Of a stretch of 64,000 bases of DNA, positions 1 through 7,898 are shown piece by piece. The stretch comes from Clostridium sp. MD294. Its GTDB lineage: Bacteria; Bacillota; Clostridia; Lachnospirales; Anaerotignaceae. Numbering within the stretch: position 1 is the first letter of the stretch; each line of letters opens with the position of its first letter. The DNA lies in the NCBI RefSeq assembly GCF_000364165.2, contig NZ_CP097810.1, forward strand, positions 1,510,130-1,574,129, written 5' to 3'. The position numbers and the translations under genes are program-made. The notes below the pieces were generated by a model. That model ran no database searches, was not told the origin of the DNA, and saw only the letters and a program-made list of their open reading frames with translations.

Positions 1-74
1 TACAGACAAAAAAAGAAATAAAATAATACAGGTGTTACAATATAATACAAAGTATTAGACAATAAAGCATACAT
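1..74 (-). CDS. N-terminus of probable sensor histidine kinase (partial)
   Basis: An ATG at 72-74 overlaps the stop codon of the response-regulator gene by one base (TAATG), and a GGAG ribosome-binding site lies about 9 bases before it. The 24 visible residues begin MYALLSNTLYYIVTPVLFYF and are almost wholly hydrophobic, as in the first membrane helix of AgrC- or CitS-type kinases that pair with LytTR regulators. Most of the gene lies outside the window. Kinase identity is inferred from operon position and hydrophobicity, not from a catalytic domain; another membrane protein is possible. Confidence 0.55.
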   Translation of the reverse strand, partial: MYALLSNTLYYIVTPVLFYFFFCL

Positions 75-781
75 TATTGTTGTTCTCCTTTCATATATTG
101 CAGCATAGCATAAAGCAGTTCTTTTTGTCTAAGGCGAGATACAGGAACTGTTTGACCATTTTGAAGTGTAATCATATTGTTTTGATATTGATAAAAATAG
201 TCCATATTTACAATATAACTTCTGTGGCATTTTATAAAACGTTCATCAAGTTGTTTTTGTACTTGCTCTAGTTTGCTATAGTATTCTATGGTGTCGTGTT
301 GTGTATGTACATATATTTTTCTATTTATGACTTCTATATAGTATATTTGTGAAATATTGATATTTTGTGTGATGTATTTTGTTTGTATCAAAAGAAATTT
401 TTGTTGCTGTTTTTGTAATTTTTTGATAGCTCTTTTTAGGGCATTTTGAAGCCTTTGCGTATCTATGGGTTTATAAATATAGTCTAGTGCTTCTACTTCA
501 AAAGCATTTAATACATATTCTTTTAATATTGTAACAAATATAATTTCACAATGTATTTGATTTTTTCTGATATTTTTTGCTAGTGTGACACCATTACAAT
601 TTGGCATATCTATATCTAAAAAAAGCAAATGATATTGTTGACATACTGCGTAAAATTGTTCTGCATTTGTGTAGCAGTCAATGGAGTATGTTGTGGAGGT
701 ATTTTGAAGTATTTCTGCTATATTTTTTTGTAATGTGTCACACATTATTTTTTCGTCATCACAAATTGCAATACGTATCAT
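74..781 (-). CDS. LytTR-family response regulator
   Basis: 235-residue AgrA/LytR-like regulator. Residues 1-120 form a receiver domain: acidic pair D8/D9 and a probable phospho-acceptor D56 in LLFLDIDMP. Residues about 130-230 are a LytTR DNA-binding domain, with the typical stretch around FIKCHRSYIVN. It should bind direct repeats in promoters when phosphorylated by its partner kinase, probably the gene that begins at its stop codon. The start lies 5 bases after the stop of the upstream glycosylase gene and uses an AAGGACTG site inside that gene, so the two are probably co-transcribed. The regulated function (peptide sensing, cell envelope, other) cannot be read from the sequence. Confidence 0.9.
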   Translation of the reverse strand: MIRIAICDDEKIMCDTLQKNIAEILQNTSTTYSIDCYTNAEQFYAVCQQYHLLFLDIDMPNCNGVTLAKNIRKNQIHCEIIFVTILKEYVLNAFEVEALDYIYKPIDTQRLQNALKRAIKKLQKQQQKFLLIQTKYITQNINISQIYYIEVINRKIYVHTQHDTIEYYSKLEQVQKQLDERFIKCHRSYIVNMDYFYQYQNNMITLQNGQTVPVSRLRQKELLYAMLQYMKGEQQ

Positions 782-786
782 ATTAT

Positions 787-1599
787 TCAGTCCTTGTTGT
801 ATAAGTCATAATAAAATAAATATTGTTGTATTACTCCCTCATAACCTTTATATTGTGAAAAGGGAAAACCTTGTGCATAATGGTTTTGAAGCACTTTTTT
901 AATATGGGTATCTATAGGAAAGGCATTGAGATGATGTAGTCCAAAAAGACAAATACAATCTGCTACTTTTTCTCCTATGCCATATAATTTCATCAATTCT
1001 GTTTTGCACTGTGTATAATCACAGCTTTTTAAATATGCTATATCACATTTTTTTTGTAATATGTCATTTACAATTTTGACAACAAATTTACTTCTATACC
1101 CTAAATTACAGTTTTTAAATTGTTGTTCTGTGACATATTGTAAAGACTGTACTGTGGGAAATGTATAATATATTGTACCGTTTTGTGCTGTTTTTTTCTC
1201 ACCATATTTTTGACATAACAATTCTATAATGTGTTGTATTCTTTTGATGTTGTTTTGCTGAGAAATTACAAAAGAAAGTATAGTTTCCCAAATATCCTGA
1301 TTTAATATTACAATGCCTTTACCAAATGACATAGCTTTTGTTAAATAGCTGTCTGTGGCTGGTATAGATGACATATATTTAGAATAGTCATTATCTAAGT
1401 CAAAATAATTATGCCATATTTGTTTATACTGTTTTTCAGAACAATGAAATATTACTTCATTGCCATATTGTTCCATTTCTAAATAGTGTCCAAATGCTAT
1501 AACACAATATTTGTTTTCAGCTAATTTTTTAAAACGAAAGCACTGACCAGACAGACTTATTTTTTCTAGTGAAAAATTTTCTAACATCATTTTTATCAT
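787..1599 (-). CDS. ogg: 8-oxoguanine DNA glycosylase (OGG1-like, HhH-GPD)
   Basis: 270 residues. The N-terminal part has the OGG-type fold start (GQCFRF at about residue 18) and the C-terminal half is a helix-hairpin-helix GPD domain. The motif YGIGEKVADCICLFGL matches the human OGG1 active-site region, with K211 as the predicted Schiff-base lysine and D230 (in FPIDTHI) as the catalytic aspartate. It should excise 8-oxoguanine opposite C and nick as a bifunctional AP lyase. It is the first gene of an apparent operon with the response regulator, an unexpected pairing. Family assignment is firm; substrate choice is inferred from the family. Confidence 0.9.
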   Translation of the reverse strand: MIKMMLENFSLEKISLSGQCFRFKKLAENKYCVIAFGHYLEMEQYGNEVIFHCSEKQYKQIWHNYFDLDNDYSKYMSSIPATDSYLTKAMSFGKGIVILNQDIWETILSFVISQQNNIKRIQHIIELLCQKYGEKKTAQNGTIYYTFPTVQSLQYVTEQQFKNCNLGYRSKFVVKIVNDILQKKCDIAYLKSCDYTQCKTELMKLYGIGEKVADCICLFGLHHLNAFPIDTHIKKVLQNHYAQGFPFSQYKGYEGVIQQYLFYYDLYNKD

Positions 1600-1668
1600 A
1601 GTGTTTTTAACCTCCTAACAGCATATATTTTACAACAAAATAGTATTAAAATATAGTATAAAAATGTG

Positions 1669-2043
1669 TTAAAATAGTTGTTCTGTTTCTACATTGCTGT
1701 CATAAGGGCATAAATATTGCTCACTCCATTTTAACATTGTTTGTAAAACGGGTATAAATTTTTCTCCAAAAGGAGTAAGAGAATATTCTACTTTGGGAGG
1801 AATTTGTTTGTAAATTTCTCTGTGAATAAATCCGTCATGTTCTAGTTCTCTTAATTGTTTTGTAAGTGTAGATTGTGTAATGCCTTCCAGCCTATGAAGT
1901 AGTTGTCCAAAACGTTGTACTTTATAATAAGAAATATACCATAGTATTAAAATTTTCCATTTTCCTCCTATTACAGATTGTAGTTTGCTCATAGGGATAC
2001 ATATTGTGGTGCCGTTTTGATTGCTAAATTTGTTTTCTGACAT
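1669..2043 (-). CDS. HxlR-family transcriptional regulator
   Basis: Small winged-helix regulator. The start is the ATG at 2041-2043, because AAAGGAGG lies just upstream; an in-frame ATG 11 codons earlier lacks a site. This gives 124 residues. The core reads IGGKWKILILWYI, then GITQSTLTKQLRELEHDGFI (recognition helix and wing) and the usual PPKVEYSLTPFG wing. HxlR proteins are dimeric regulators often controlled by aldehydes, quinones or redox state. It is divergent from the radical SAM gene at 2217, and a 33-bp imperfect palindrome lies between them, so it probably controls itself and that gene. The inducer is unknown. Confidence 0.9.
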   Translation of the reverse strand: MSENKFSNQNGTTICIPMSKLQSVIGGKWKILILWYISYYKVQRFGQLLHRLEGITQSTLTKQLRELEHDGFIHREIYKQIPPKVEYSLTPFGEKFIPVLQTMLKWSEQYLCPYDSNVETEQLF

Positions 2044-2107
2044 AAAATAGCCTCCTTTTTTAAAAGTATATTCCAAACTGCTTTAAAACACAATATAGTG
2101 TTTTTTA

Positions 2108-2140
2108 TAGTATTTGGTATGAAAAAAGATACTAATACTA
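2108..2140. promoter_or_regulatory. Candidate HxlR operator (palindrome)
   Basis: An inverted repeat has outer arms TAGTATT (2108-2114) and AATACTA (2134-2140), with further imperfect inner pairing (GGTAT against ATACT). It is centred in the 173-bp gap between the divergent HxlR and radical SAM genes. Use as an operator is inferred from position and symmetry. Confidence 0.45.
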
Positions 2141-2216
2141 AAAAAAGACAGTACTTGAATAATATAAAATATTGTTCTATTTTAGTAATAACAAAATCAG
2201 TAAAGGAGAGATAGTT

Positions 2217-3116
2217 ATGCACTATACTGGAACAATATGGCGACCACCTTATGAAGCAAATTCACTACTTTTAGAAGTAACAGCAGGTTGTACACACCAC
2301 AAATGCAAATTTTGTACACTTTATAATGATTTACCATTTTTATTTAAAATGTCGCCTATTGAAAATATACAACAGGATTTAGAAGAAGTAAAACAACAGT
2401 TGCAACTTTACAAAAATAGTACTATAAAAAGGACTTTTTTAACAGGAGCAAATCCTTTTGCATTAAAAGCTTCAAAACTAATAGAAATTGCAAATAGTAT
2501 AAAAAAACATATTGCTACAAATGAAACAATAGGCTGTTTTTCAAGAATAACAGATATTGCTCTAAAAACAGAACAAGAACTTTTAAAACTGCGTTCTGTA
2601 GGATATGATGGCATTACAATAGGCATTGAAACAGGCTATGATGAAGCATTGACATTTATGAATAAAGGCTATGTTTCAAATGATATTGTTGAACAGTGTA
2701 AAAGATTAGAAAAAGCAAATATTAGCTATCACTTTTTTTATTTGGCAGGCATAGCTGGTGAGGGAAAAGGACAACAAAATGCAAAAGCAACTGCTCAAAT
2801 ATGTAATCAGCTTTCTCCTAAAATAATTGTTGCAAATATGCTTACTGTTTATAGTAATTCAGAACTTTATAAAGAAATAAAAAAAGGAAATTGGAAAGAA
2901 CAAACGGAAATAGAAAAATATAATGAGCTAAAAACACTTGTAGAAAATATACATATTGATGTTTGTTTTGCAGCTTTGGGGGCTTCTAATGCCATACCTA
3001 TACAAAGTACACTGCCAAAAGAGAAACAAAAAGTCATTACATTGCTAGAACAAATTATAAAAAATGTAAGTGAAAAAGAATTAAAAGAATATAGAAAAAA
3101 TTTAAAACATTTGTAA
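2217..3116 (+). CDS. Radical SAM protein of unknown substrate
   Basis: Start chosen at ATG 2217, which follows TAAAGGAGAG; the longer reading frame from 2172 has no ribosome-binding site. 299 residues. The cluster-binding cysteines are C25, C30 and C33 in GCTHHKCKFC, a CX4CX2C spacing rather than the usual CX3CX2C; I recall this variant from a family of clostridial radical SAM proteins of unassigned role. Later motifs include LTGANPFAL, GCFSRITDIA and ITIGIETGYDEAL, typical of Elp3/coproporphyrinogen-oxidase-like barrels. No B12-binding or extra iron-sulfur domain is visible. A terminator hairpin follows. Reaction unknown. Confidence 0.85.
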   Translation: MHYTGTIWRPPYEANSLLLEVTAGCTHHKCKFCTLYNDLPFLFKMSPIENIQQDLEEVKQQLQLYKNSTIKRTFLTGANPFALKASKLIEIANSIKKHIATNETIGCFSRITDIALKTEQELLKLRSVGYDGITIGIETGYDEALTFMNKGYVSNDIVEQCKRLEKANISYHFFYLAGIAGEGKGQQNAKATAQICNQLSPKIIVANMLTVYSNSELYKEIKKGNWKEQTEIEKYNELKTLVENIHIDVCFAALGASNAIPIQSTLPKEKQKVITLLEQIIKNVSEKELKEYRKNLKHL

Positions 3117-3122
3117 TAGAAT

Positions 3123-3151
3123 AAAGTGTGCCAGCATTTGGCACACTTTTT
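3123..3151 (+). terminator. Intrinsic terminator after the radical SAM gene
   Basis: Perfect hairpin AAAGTGTGCC / GGCACACTTT with a 7-base loop followed by T residues. The opposite strand also carries A/T-rich flanks, so it may also end the cbi operon transcript from the other side. Confidence 0.85.
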
Positions 3152-3159
3152 ATGCAATA

Positions 3160-3471
3160 CTATTTGTTATTTTGCCATTTTTTTCTTTCTACAAAACGCC
3201 CTATATAAAATGCAATAATACCTACGCCTATAGCTGTTTGCAAACAAAATAAAAGACTTTCTATTTCGCCAGGTATTTCTTTTCCAAGCCATTTTTCTAA
3301 TACAGGAGTAAACCAAGGCTCATATTCTACTGCTATTTGTTCTATCATAGCACTGCCTGCGTCGTCAGAACCTCCAAATTCTGATTGTTTTAATGTTAAA
3401 AAGGGTAAAAATGCCATTAGTATTACAATAAGTGATAATATTGCTATCATTTTTTTGTTTTTGGAAGTCAT
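3160..3471 (-). CDS. cbiN: Cobalt transporter accessory protein CbiN
   Basis: 103 residues with one N-terminal and one C-terminal membrane helix and an external loop between. The loop motif FGGSDDAG, then YEPWF.P, and the segment PGEIESLLFCLQTAIG are characteristic of CbiN, the small partner that stimulates Co2+ uptake by CbiM. It is the last gene of the riboswitch-controlled cbi operon, starting 5 bases after cbiM with a GGAGGTG site. Family assignment rests on these motifs and the neighbours. Confidence 0.92.
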   Translation of the reverse strand: MTSKNKKMIAILSLIVILMAFLPFLTLKQSEFGGSDDAGSAMIEQIAVEYEPWFTPVLEKWLGKEIPGEIESLLFCLQTAIGVGIIAFYIGRFVERKKWQNNK

Positions 3472-3476
3472 AAGTA

Positions 3477-4211
3477 TTACACCTCCTTTTCAAAACCAAT
3501 TAATTTCATTTCTGGTAAAGCATATGTTTGTAATACAATAATAATCATTACAGTAAGTATGCCTTCTATTATAGCAAGAGGGAGCTGTGTAGGGGCAAAA
3601 ACACCTAAAAATTTGAGTATAGATGCTGCAATGCCACCTTCCACAGAAGGATAAGCAATACCGAGCTGTATACTTGTAACACAGTAAGTAAAAAAGTCAC
3701 CTAAAAATGCTGCAATAAATACACTAACTTTTACATTAAAATGACACTTTTGGGCTATTTTGTATGCTGCATAGGACAAAAATGGCCCTGCGATTGCCAT
3801 AGAAAATATATTTGCTCCTAGTGTAGTTAGTCCGCCATGTGCCAAAAGTATCGCTTGAAATAAAAGCACTATAATGCCTAATACTGAAACAGGAGATGCA
3901 CCAAACAGTATTGCTCCTAGTGCTGTGCCTGTCATGTGAGAACAGCTTCCTGTTACAGAGGGTATTTTTAAAGAAGAAATCACAAATATAAATGCAGCTG
4001 CCATAGCAAGTAGTGTGACATTTTTTCTGTCATGCTCTAGTATTTTTTGTATGCGATAAAATCCTAAAAACAAAAAAGGAAGTGATACAATACCCCATGC
4101 AATACAGTGAGAAGGTGCTAAATAGCCTTCCATAATGTGCATAGCATGGGTAGTTGACAAAATACCAAATATTGCTGAAAATGTAATAATAAAAAACAGT
4201 ATTTTTTTCAT
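3477..4211 (-). CDS. cbiM: Cobalt ECF transporter substrate-binding protein CbiM
   Basis: Start chosen at ATG 4209-4211 (site AGAGAGGAAT); an upstream in-frame ATG would overlap cbiO. The 244-residue protein begins with a signal-peptide-like helix ending LSTTHA, directly before MHIMEGYLAPSHC. In CbiM/NikM proteins the mature N-terminus Met-His of MHIMEGYL inserts into the fold and binds the metal, so cleavage after THA would expose exactly that end. About seven membrane helices follow, including the conserved GSCSHMTGTALGA segment with further metal-contact residues. It acts in the membrane with CbiN, CbiQ and CbiO. Confidence 0.93.
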   Translation of the reverse strand: MKKILFFIITFSAIFGILSTTHAMHIMEGYLAPSHCIAWGIVSLPFLFLGFYRIQKILEHDRKNVTLLAMAAAFIFVISSLKIPSVTGSCSHMTGTALGAILFGASPVSVLGIIVLLFQAILLAHGGLTTLGANIFSMAIAGPFLSYAAYKIAQKCHFNVKVSVFIAAFLGDFFTYCVTSIQLGIAYPSVEGGIAASILKFLGVFAPTQLPLAIIEGILTVMIIIVLQTYALPEMKLIGFEKEV

Positions 4212-4236
4212 AATATTCCTCTCTTTCTGTATGTAG

Positions 4237-5058
4237 TTATAGCAATTTTTCAAGTTGCTGTATATTTTTTGCAAATGTATCACATTTTTTTAGTATTCCT
4301 TTTTGTAACAACATATGCTGTATTTGCAAAAGTGTAGGCTGTTTTAAATGGGATTTTGAAAGCACATCATTGTTGCAAAATACATTTTCTGCTGTATCAT
4401 CTGCTATAATTTCTCCTTTGTAAAATAAAATAACTCTTTGTGCAAAACGGTAGGCAAAATCTACATCATGAGTAGAAAGTAATATTGTTTTTTGCTGTTT
4501 AGAAAGTTTTTCAAGCACATCTTCTAACATTTTTTGATGAAGTGCATCTAGTGCAGTAGTAGGTTCATCAAATAAATAGATACTTGGCTGCATTACAATA
4601 CTGTCTGCAATGGTTACTCTTTTTTTTTCTCCTCCGCTTAATGTATGTGTGGCTCTGTTTTGAAGTGATTTTAAATTCATATATTCCATTGCTTGATGTG
4701 TCCTTTTTAATACCTGCTGTTGTGTAAGCTTTAAATTCATTGCACCAAATGAAATTTCTGATAATACAGTAGGAGCAATGATTTGATTATCTGGCTGCTG
4801 AAATACAAATGCAACATTTTTTGTCAATTCTATTTTATTTTTTTTGGTGATTTTTTTTCCTTCTAGAAATATTTCGCCTCTATCAGGTGTTATTACTCCA
4901 TTCATGCAAATAAATAATGTAGATTTTCCTGCACCATTTGCTCCTAATATCGCTATTTTTTCTCCTTTAAAAATATCTATATTGATATTTTTCAGTGTTT
5001 GATTTTTTCCGTCATAGCTGTAGTATAGTTGTTTGAGTTGTAATTGTAATTGTTTCAT
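4237..5058 (-). CDS. cbiO: Cobalt ECF transporter ATPase CbiO
   Basis: 273-residue ABC ATPase. Walker A GANGAGKST has the catalytic lysine K45; the Q-loop is VFQQPDNQI, the signature LSGGEKKRV, Walker B SIYLFDEPT and the switch histidine in LSTHDVDF. These fit an energy-coupling-factor A subunit, and the operon context assigns it to Co2+ uptake. Its start overlaps the end of cbiQ by 4 bases, which suggests translational coupling. A C-terminal extension of about 50 residues, common in CbiO, is present. Confidence 0.93.
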   Translation of the reverse strand: MKQLQLQLKQLYYSYDGKNQTLKNINIDIFKGEKIAILGANGAGKSTLFICMNGVITPDRGEIFLEGKKITKKNKIELTKNVAFVFQQPDNQIIAPTVLSEISFGAMNLKLTQQQVLKRTHQAMEYMNLKSLQNRATHTLSGGEKKRVTIADSIVMQPSIYLFDEPTTALDALHQKMLEDVLEKLSKQQKTILLSTHDVDFAYRFAQRVILFYKGEIIADDTAENVFCNNDVLSKSHLKQPTLLQIQHMLLQKGILKKCDTFAKNIQQLEKLL

Positions 5059-5819
5059 AATGCTTTTCCCTTCAAAACAATATTTAATAATACTATGCTT
5101 AAAATATAAATAACTCCTTTTATTGTTATGGCATTGTTATGGCATTGCTCTTGCTGTAAAAAAAGTAATTCACCTGTATAACATCTTGCTTCCATAGCTT
5201 TATAATGCTGTTGTGCTTTTTGAAGTGATAGTAATAATAAATTGGTAATGCAGCTTGAAAATGTTTTGATTGATGTTTTAAAGTCACAATAACCTAGTCT
5301 TGCCATAGAGGCAATTTTAAGCTGATGTTGTATTTCTGCTAGTATAAATAAATAGCGATATGTGATATACATTAACTCTGTTAGTATTTTAGGTACATGA
5401 AGTTTTTGAAATACAGATACTATTTGATAAATAGGTGTAGATAATGTTAAAAAATATAATGCACTGACTGCAGCAAATGTTCTTGCCATAATACAAATAC
5501 TTTTGAATATGGTTTGTTTTGTGACATATAGTGTAATGTGCTGTTCAAAATGTATTTCTATTGCAATGGCAATACAGCCTAAAAATATAAATACAAAAGG
5601 AATAGAAAGCATAGTGATGTAGTCATGTATATTGATTTTGTTTTTTAACACATTTATAAAAAGCATAGTAATAATGATATAACAGGAAATTACTATGTTG
5701 TTATAATATAGACATAGTGATACTATTGTAATTGTAAAAATAAATTTTAATATGGCAGTATATTTTATGAAAGGAGAATGATAAGCAATATCATCTATTT
5801 GTTTCAAATGTTTTTTCAT
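5055..5819 (-). CDS. cbiQ: Cobalt ECF transporter T component CbiQ
   Basis: 254-residue membrane protein, the first gene after the cobalamin riboswitch. It has four to five hydrophobic helices and the cytosolic coupling helices that contact the ATPase, seen as SMARLGY and AMEARCY (counterparts of the A-R-G coupling motifs). The order Q-O-M-N differs from the more usual M-N-Q-O. It couples ATP hydrolysis by CbiO to CbiM. A GGAGG-type site precedes the start. Confidence 0.9.
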   Translation of the reverse strand: MKKHLKQIDDIAYHSPFIKYTAILKFIFTITIVSLCLYYNNIVISCYIIITMLFINVLKNKINIHDYITMLSIPFVFIFLGCIAIAIEIHFEQHITLYVTKQTIFKSICIMARTFAAVSALYFLTLSTPIYQIVSVFQKLHVPKILTELMYITYRYLFILAEIQHQLKIASMARLGYCDFKTSIKTFSSCITNLLLLSLQKAQQHYKAMEARCYTGELLFLQQEQCHNNAITIKGVIYILSIVLLNIVLKGKAL

Positions 5820-5834
5820 AATTTCCTCCTAAAT

Positions 5835-5872
5835 AAAAAAGTGCCTTTTTTCACACAGGGCAAAAAAGACAC
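5835..5872 (-). terminator. Riboswitch-controlled terminator of the cbi operon
   Basis: On the minus strand a long stem of GTG-CTTTTTT against AAAAAAG-CAC is followed by six T residues, and lies between the riboswitch aptamer and cbiQ. This is the expected expression platform: B12 binding would favour termination. The exact alternative pairing was not worked out. Confidence 0.8.
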
Positions 5873-5929
5873 ACAAATAACACTATACCTATGCCAATTA
5901 TCGCTCGTAATTGATATATTTTTATACAT

Positions 5930-6110
5930 AAAAAGGCAGGTCTTCTGACTTAGGCGTCATAGATTTGTGTTTTGCCTTCCCGCAAAATAATACAGTGACA
6001 ATTATAAAACACAATCTCAGCCAATACAGCGGCGGGACCGTATGAGAATTACACTCATTTCCCTATTCTCTGAAATGCAAATGCTTTCAGCACCTTTTTA
6101 TTGATATTTT
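5930..6110 (-). promoter_or_regulatory. Cobalamin riboswitch
   Basis: On the minus strand the B12 box reads AGTCAGAAGACCTGCC (5935-5950), close to the consensus. Upstream are the other conserved blocks of the family, including GGGAAATGAGTG-like and CCGCCGCTGTATTGGC-like segments. It precedes the Co2+ uptake operon, so expression should fall when adenosyl- or methylcobalamin is plentiful. Confidence 0.92.
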
Positions 6111-6119
6111 ATTCTATTT

Positions 6120-6154
6120 TACTGTATTATAATACAGTATTTTCCATATTGCAA
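6120..6154 (-). promoter_or_regulatory. cbi operon promoter with palindrome over the -10 box
   Basis: Minus strand: -35 TTGCAA (6149-6154), a 17-base spacer, -10 TATAAT (6126-6131). The -10 box sits inside a perfect 20-bp palindrome (6120-6139, arms TACTGTATTA/TAATACAGTA). The palindrome could be a repressor site, in addition to the riboswitch; that is inference. Confidence 0.6.
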
Positions 6155-6177
6155 TACTTTTTAATATCCATTAAAAA

Positions 6178-6212
6178 ATAAAACTGACATAGCATTTGTT
6201 ATGTCAGTTTTG
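6178..6212 (-). terminator. Terminator of the lipoprotein gene
   Basis: Hairpin AAACTGACATA / TATGTCAGTTT (6181-6210) with T residues on the minus-strand 3' side, just after the stop of the gene at 6228. Confidence 0.8.
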
Positions 6213-6227
6213 AATAATATTGTAGTA

Positions 6228-6827
6228 TTAAATAGCTTCTACACAAAGTGTATAACTTTCAGATGTAATTTGTTTAGTGTACTTTGCACCATCATTTTCA
6301 AAAGATAAATCGCATGGTGTTGTATAATCACTCATATTTAGATTTTGTTCAAAATCTGACATACTTGTTCTCAAAAGGAAAACAGTAGTTGCTGTAGTGT
6401 AATAAATAGTATTATATAAACTATTTGTTTTATTTTGATTAGCAACATCTATTTTTGAAGTAAATGATGTAATATTGTTTGTATTCTCGTTTACAGTATA
6501 ACTTAAAACAATATTGTGTTCTGTAGTAGCAGTATATGTAATAATACCGTTTTCATTTTGCTGCATTTCAAAATCAAATGAATTTAAATCATCAAATCCT
6601 CCATCTGATAATGAATTATGATATAAAGTAGTAAAATCATCATTGGATACATTAAATTCAGCAATTTCTGACTGTTTATTGTCTGTGGTATCGTCTGATT
6701 GTTCTTTTTCACTGTCATCACTGTGTTGTTGTGATTGTTGTGGAGTGGTTTCTTCTGGTGTTGAGCCGCAGCCTGCTGTTCCCAATAACATAGATGCTGC
6801 TAAAATCATTGTGATATACTTTTTCAT
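6228..6827 (-). CDS. Putative lipoprotein of unknown function
   Basis: 199 residues. The N-terminus is a lipoprotein signal: two lysines, a hydrophobic core and LLGTAGC with the lipidated cysteine at about residue 20. Residues 21-55 are a Ser/Thr/Gln/Asp/Glu-rich linker, then a 145-residue domain with repeated NENGIITYTATTEHNIVLSYTV-like beta strands (quoted in part). I do not recognise the domain. It should sit on the outer face of the membrane. It is monocistronic with its own terminator. The rbs region is AGGAGGATT before the ATG. Confidence 0.7.
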   Translation of the reverse strand: MKKYITMILAASMLLGTAGCGSTPEETTPQQSQQHSDDSEKEQSDDTTDNKQSEIAEFNVSNDDFTTLYHNSLSDGGFDDLNSFDFEMQQNENGIITYTATTEHNIVLSYTVNENTNNITSFTSKIDVANQNKTNSLYNTIYYTTATTVFLLRTSMSDFEQNLNMSDYTTPCDLSFENDGAKYTKQITSESYTLCVEAI

Positions 6828-7008
6828 AATAATAATCCTCCCTAATAAAAATAATATATTTCGTTACTGAAATAGTGTAACATTTTAAAAATATTTTTGC
6901 AATATAGAGTAGTAAAATAAATTTAACTATTTGACCAATTTTATACTAAAAATAGTCATATGTTGTAATATAACAATATAATAAAAAAACAGTATTACTT
7001 TTTATTAT

Positions 7009-7047
7009 AAAATAAAAAAAGCTATCATTGAAAATGCAATGATAGCT
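7009..7047 (-). terminator. Distal copy of the tRNA-Lys terminator hairpin
   Basis: Stem AGCTATCATTG / CAATGATAGCT with seven T residues on the minus strand. It is a 39-bp near-identical copy (2 mismatches) of the hairpin that follows tRNA-Lys at 7959-7997. It closes the 186-residue gene transcribed leftwards. Confidence 0.75.
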
Positions 7048-7316
7048 CAGTCTGCCAAAAAAACTCATTCTGCCATAAAAAGCAAAGGGTATAGGGAGTG
7101 CAACTCTCCATTCTAATCCACAAGGCGAGCTTTGCTCGCCTGAGGAAAACAGTATCACATCGCCAATATAGGCGGTCAATCTCTGGCTGACTTTTCCGAA
7201 GGAAAAGTGCTTGATATTGTTTCAAGTTTTTTAAGCTGATGGAACAAGCTGTTTATACGTTTGAACAAGTCGATTTTATAGACACGCTGAGACTAGCAAA
7301 ACGCTAGCTTTTTTTA
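7048..7316. other. Structured intergenic element, unassigned
   Basis: No convincing gene. It contains nested short palindromes: GGCGAGC/GCTCGCC (7124-7140), CGCC/GGCG (7160-7174) and CTTTTCC/GGAAAAG (7191-7207). A plus-strand hairpin CTAGC/GCTAG followed by seven T residues (about 7293-7315) could end a plus-strand RNA. The block CTTTTCC...CAGCC...CCGCC (minus strand) resembles the hairpins in the toxin leader RNAs at 55.9-56.8 kb. It could be a small RNA, a REP-like repeat or a degenerate insertion. Confidence 0.4.
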
Positions 7317-7864
7317 ATTTTCCTTATAACGACACTTTTATCACTTTTATTTATTTTAATAATAAAACTATCGTTATAAAAAGCCACATCTACTTTTCCT
7401 ATATTACCATTTTTTAAGTAATGTATTTCTCCAGATAATGTTCCATTTCTTCCTTTATTGTTAATTATATCTTTTACTACAAAGCGTAAGTAATAAGGAT
7501 ATTTTGCTTCTTTTCCTGTTTTTGTATATGGATTATATATTATACTACAAATGTCACTTATATCTTCATTTCCTATTGGCTCAAAATGTATTTGTTCTTT
7601 TTCAAATTGTACTTTTAATGTTTTGTAATATCCATTTTTAAAAATATCATTCAATGACAATAATATATCTTGTTCTGCTATTTTTTTTCCTTCTTCTGTC
7701 AAAATATAATATCCTTTATCATTTTTCATATTAGCTATATCATATCTAAATATAATATCATTAGGTAATTCTTCTGGTATAGATACCTTAATTTCTTCTT
7801 TTTGATTATTTACTTCTTTTTGAAACGCTTGTGTTATCTTTTTGAAAATTCCCAATTTATTCAC
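7304..7864 (-). CDS. Hypothetical protein
   Basis: 186 residues, no signal peptide or membrane helix, rich in Lys, Ile, Asn and Asp. The start MNKLGIFKKITQAF could be an amphipathic helix. A middle segment reads DKGYYILTEEGKKIAEQDILLSL, reminiscent of a wing-type helix (quoted within 24 residues of context only: GYYILTEEGKKIAEQ). I do not recognise a family. It lies between two copies of the tRNA-Lys terminator and shares its promoter sequence with the gene at 38427, which also lies beside a tRNA; it may be recent cargo. Confidence 0.6.
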   Translation of the reverse strand: MNKLGIFKKITQAFQKEVNNQKEEIKVSIPEELPNDIIFRYDIANMKNDKGYYILTEEGKKIAEQDILLSLNDIFKNGYYKTLKVQFEKEQIHFEPIGNEDISDICSIIYNPYTKTGKEAKYPYYLRFVVKDIINNKGRNGTLSGEIHYLKNGNIGKVDVAFYNDSFIIKINKSDKSVVIRKIKKS

Positions 7865-7898
7865 CTTATTATTATCATAAATTTATTATGCTTGTTAA

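Noticed and set aside
7025..7225. Minus-strand 66-codon gene in the palindromic element
   Set aside because: Built from the stems and without a ribosome site; the same module yields similar false frames in the toxin leaders.
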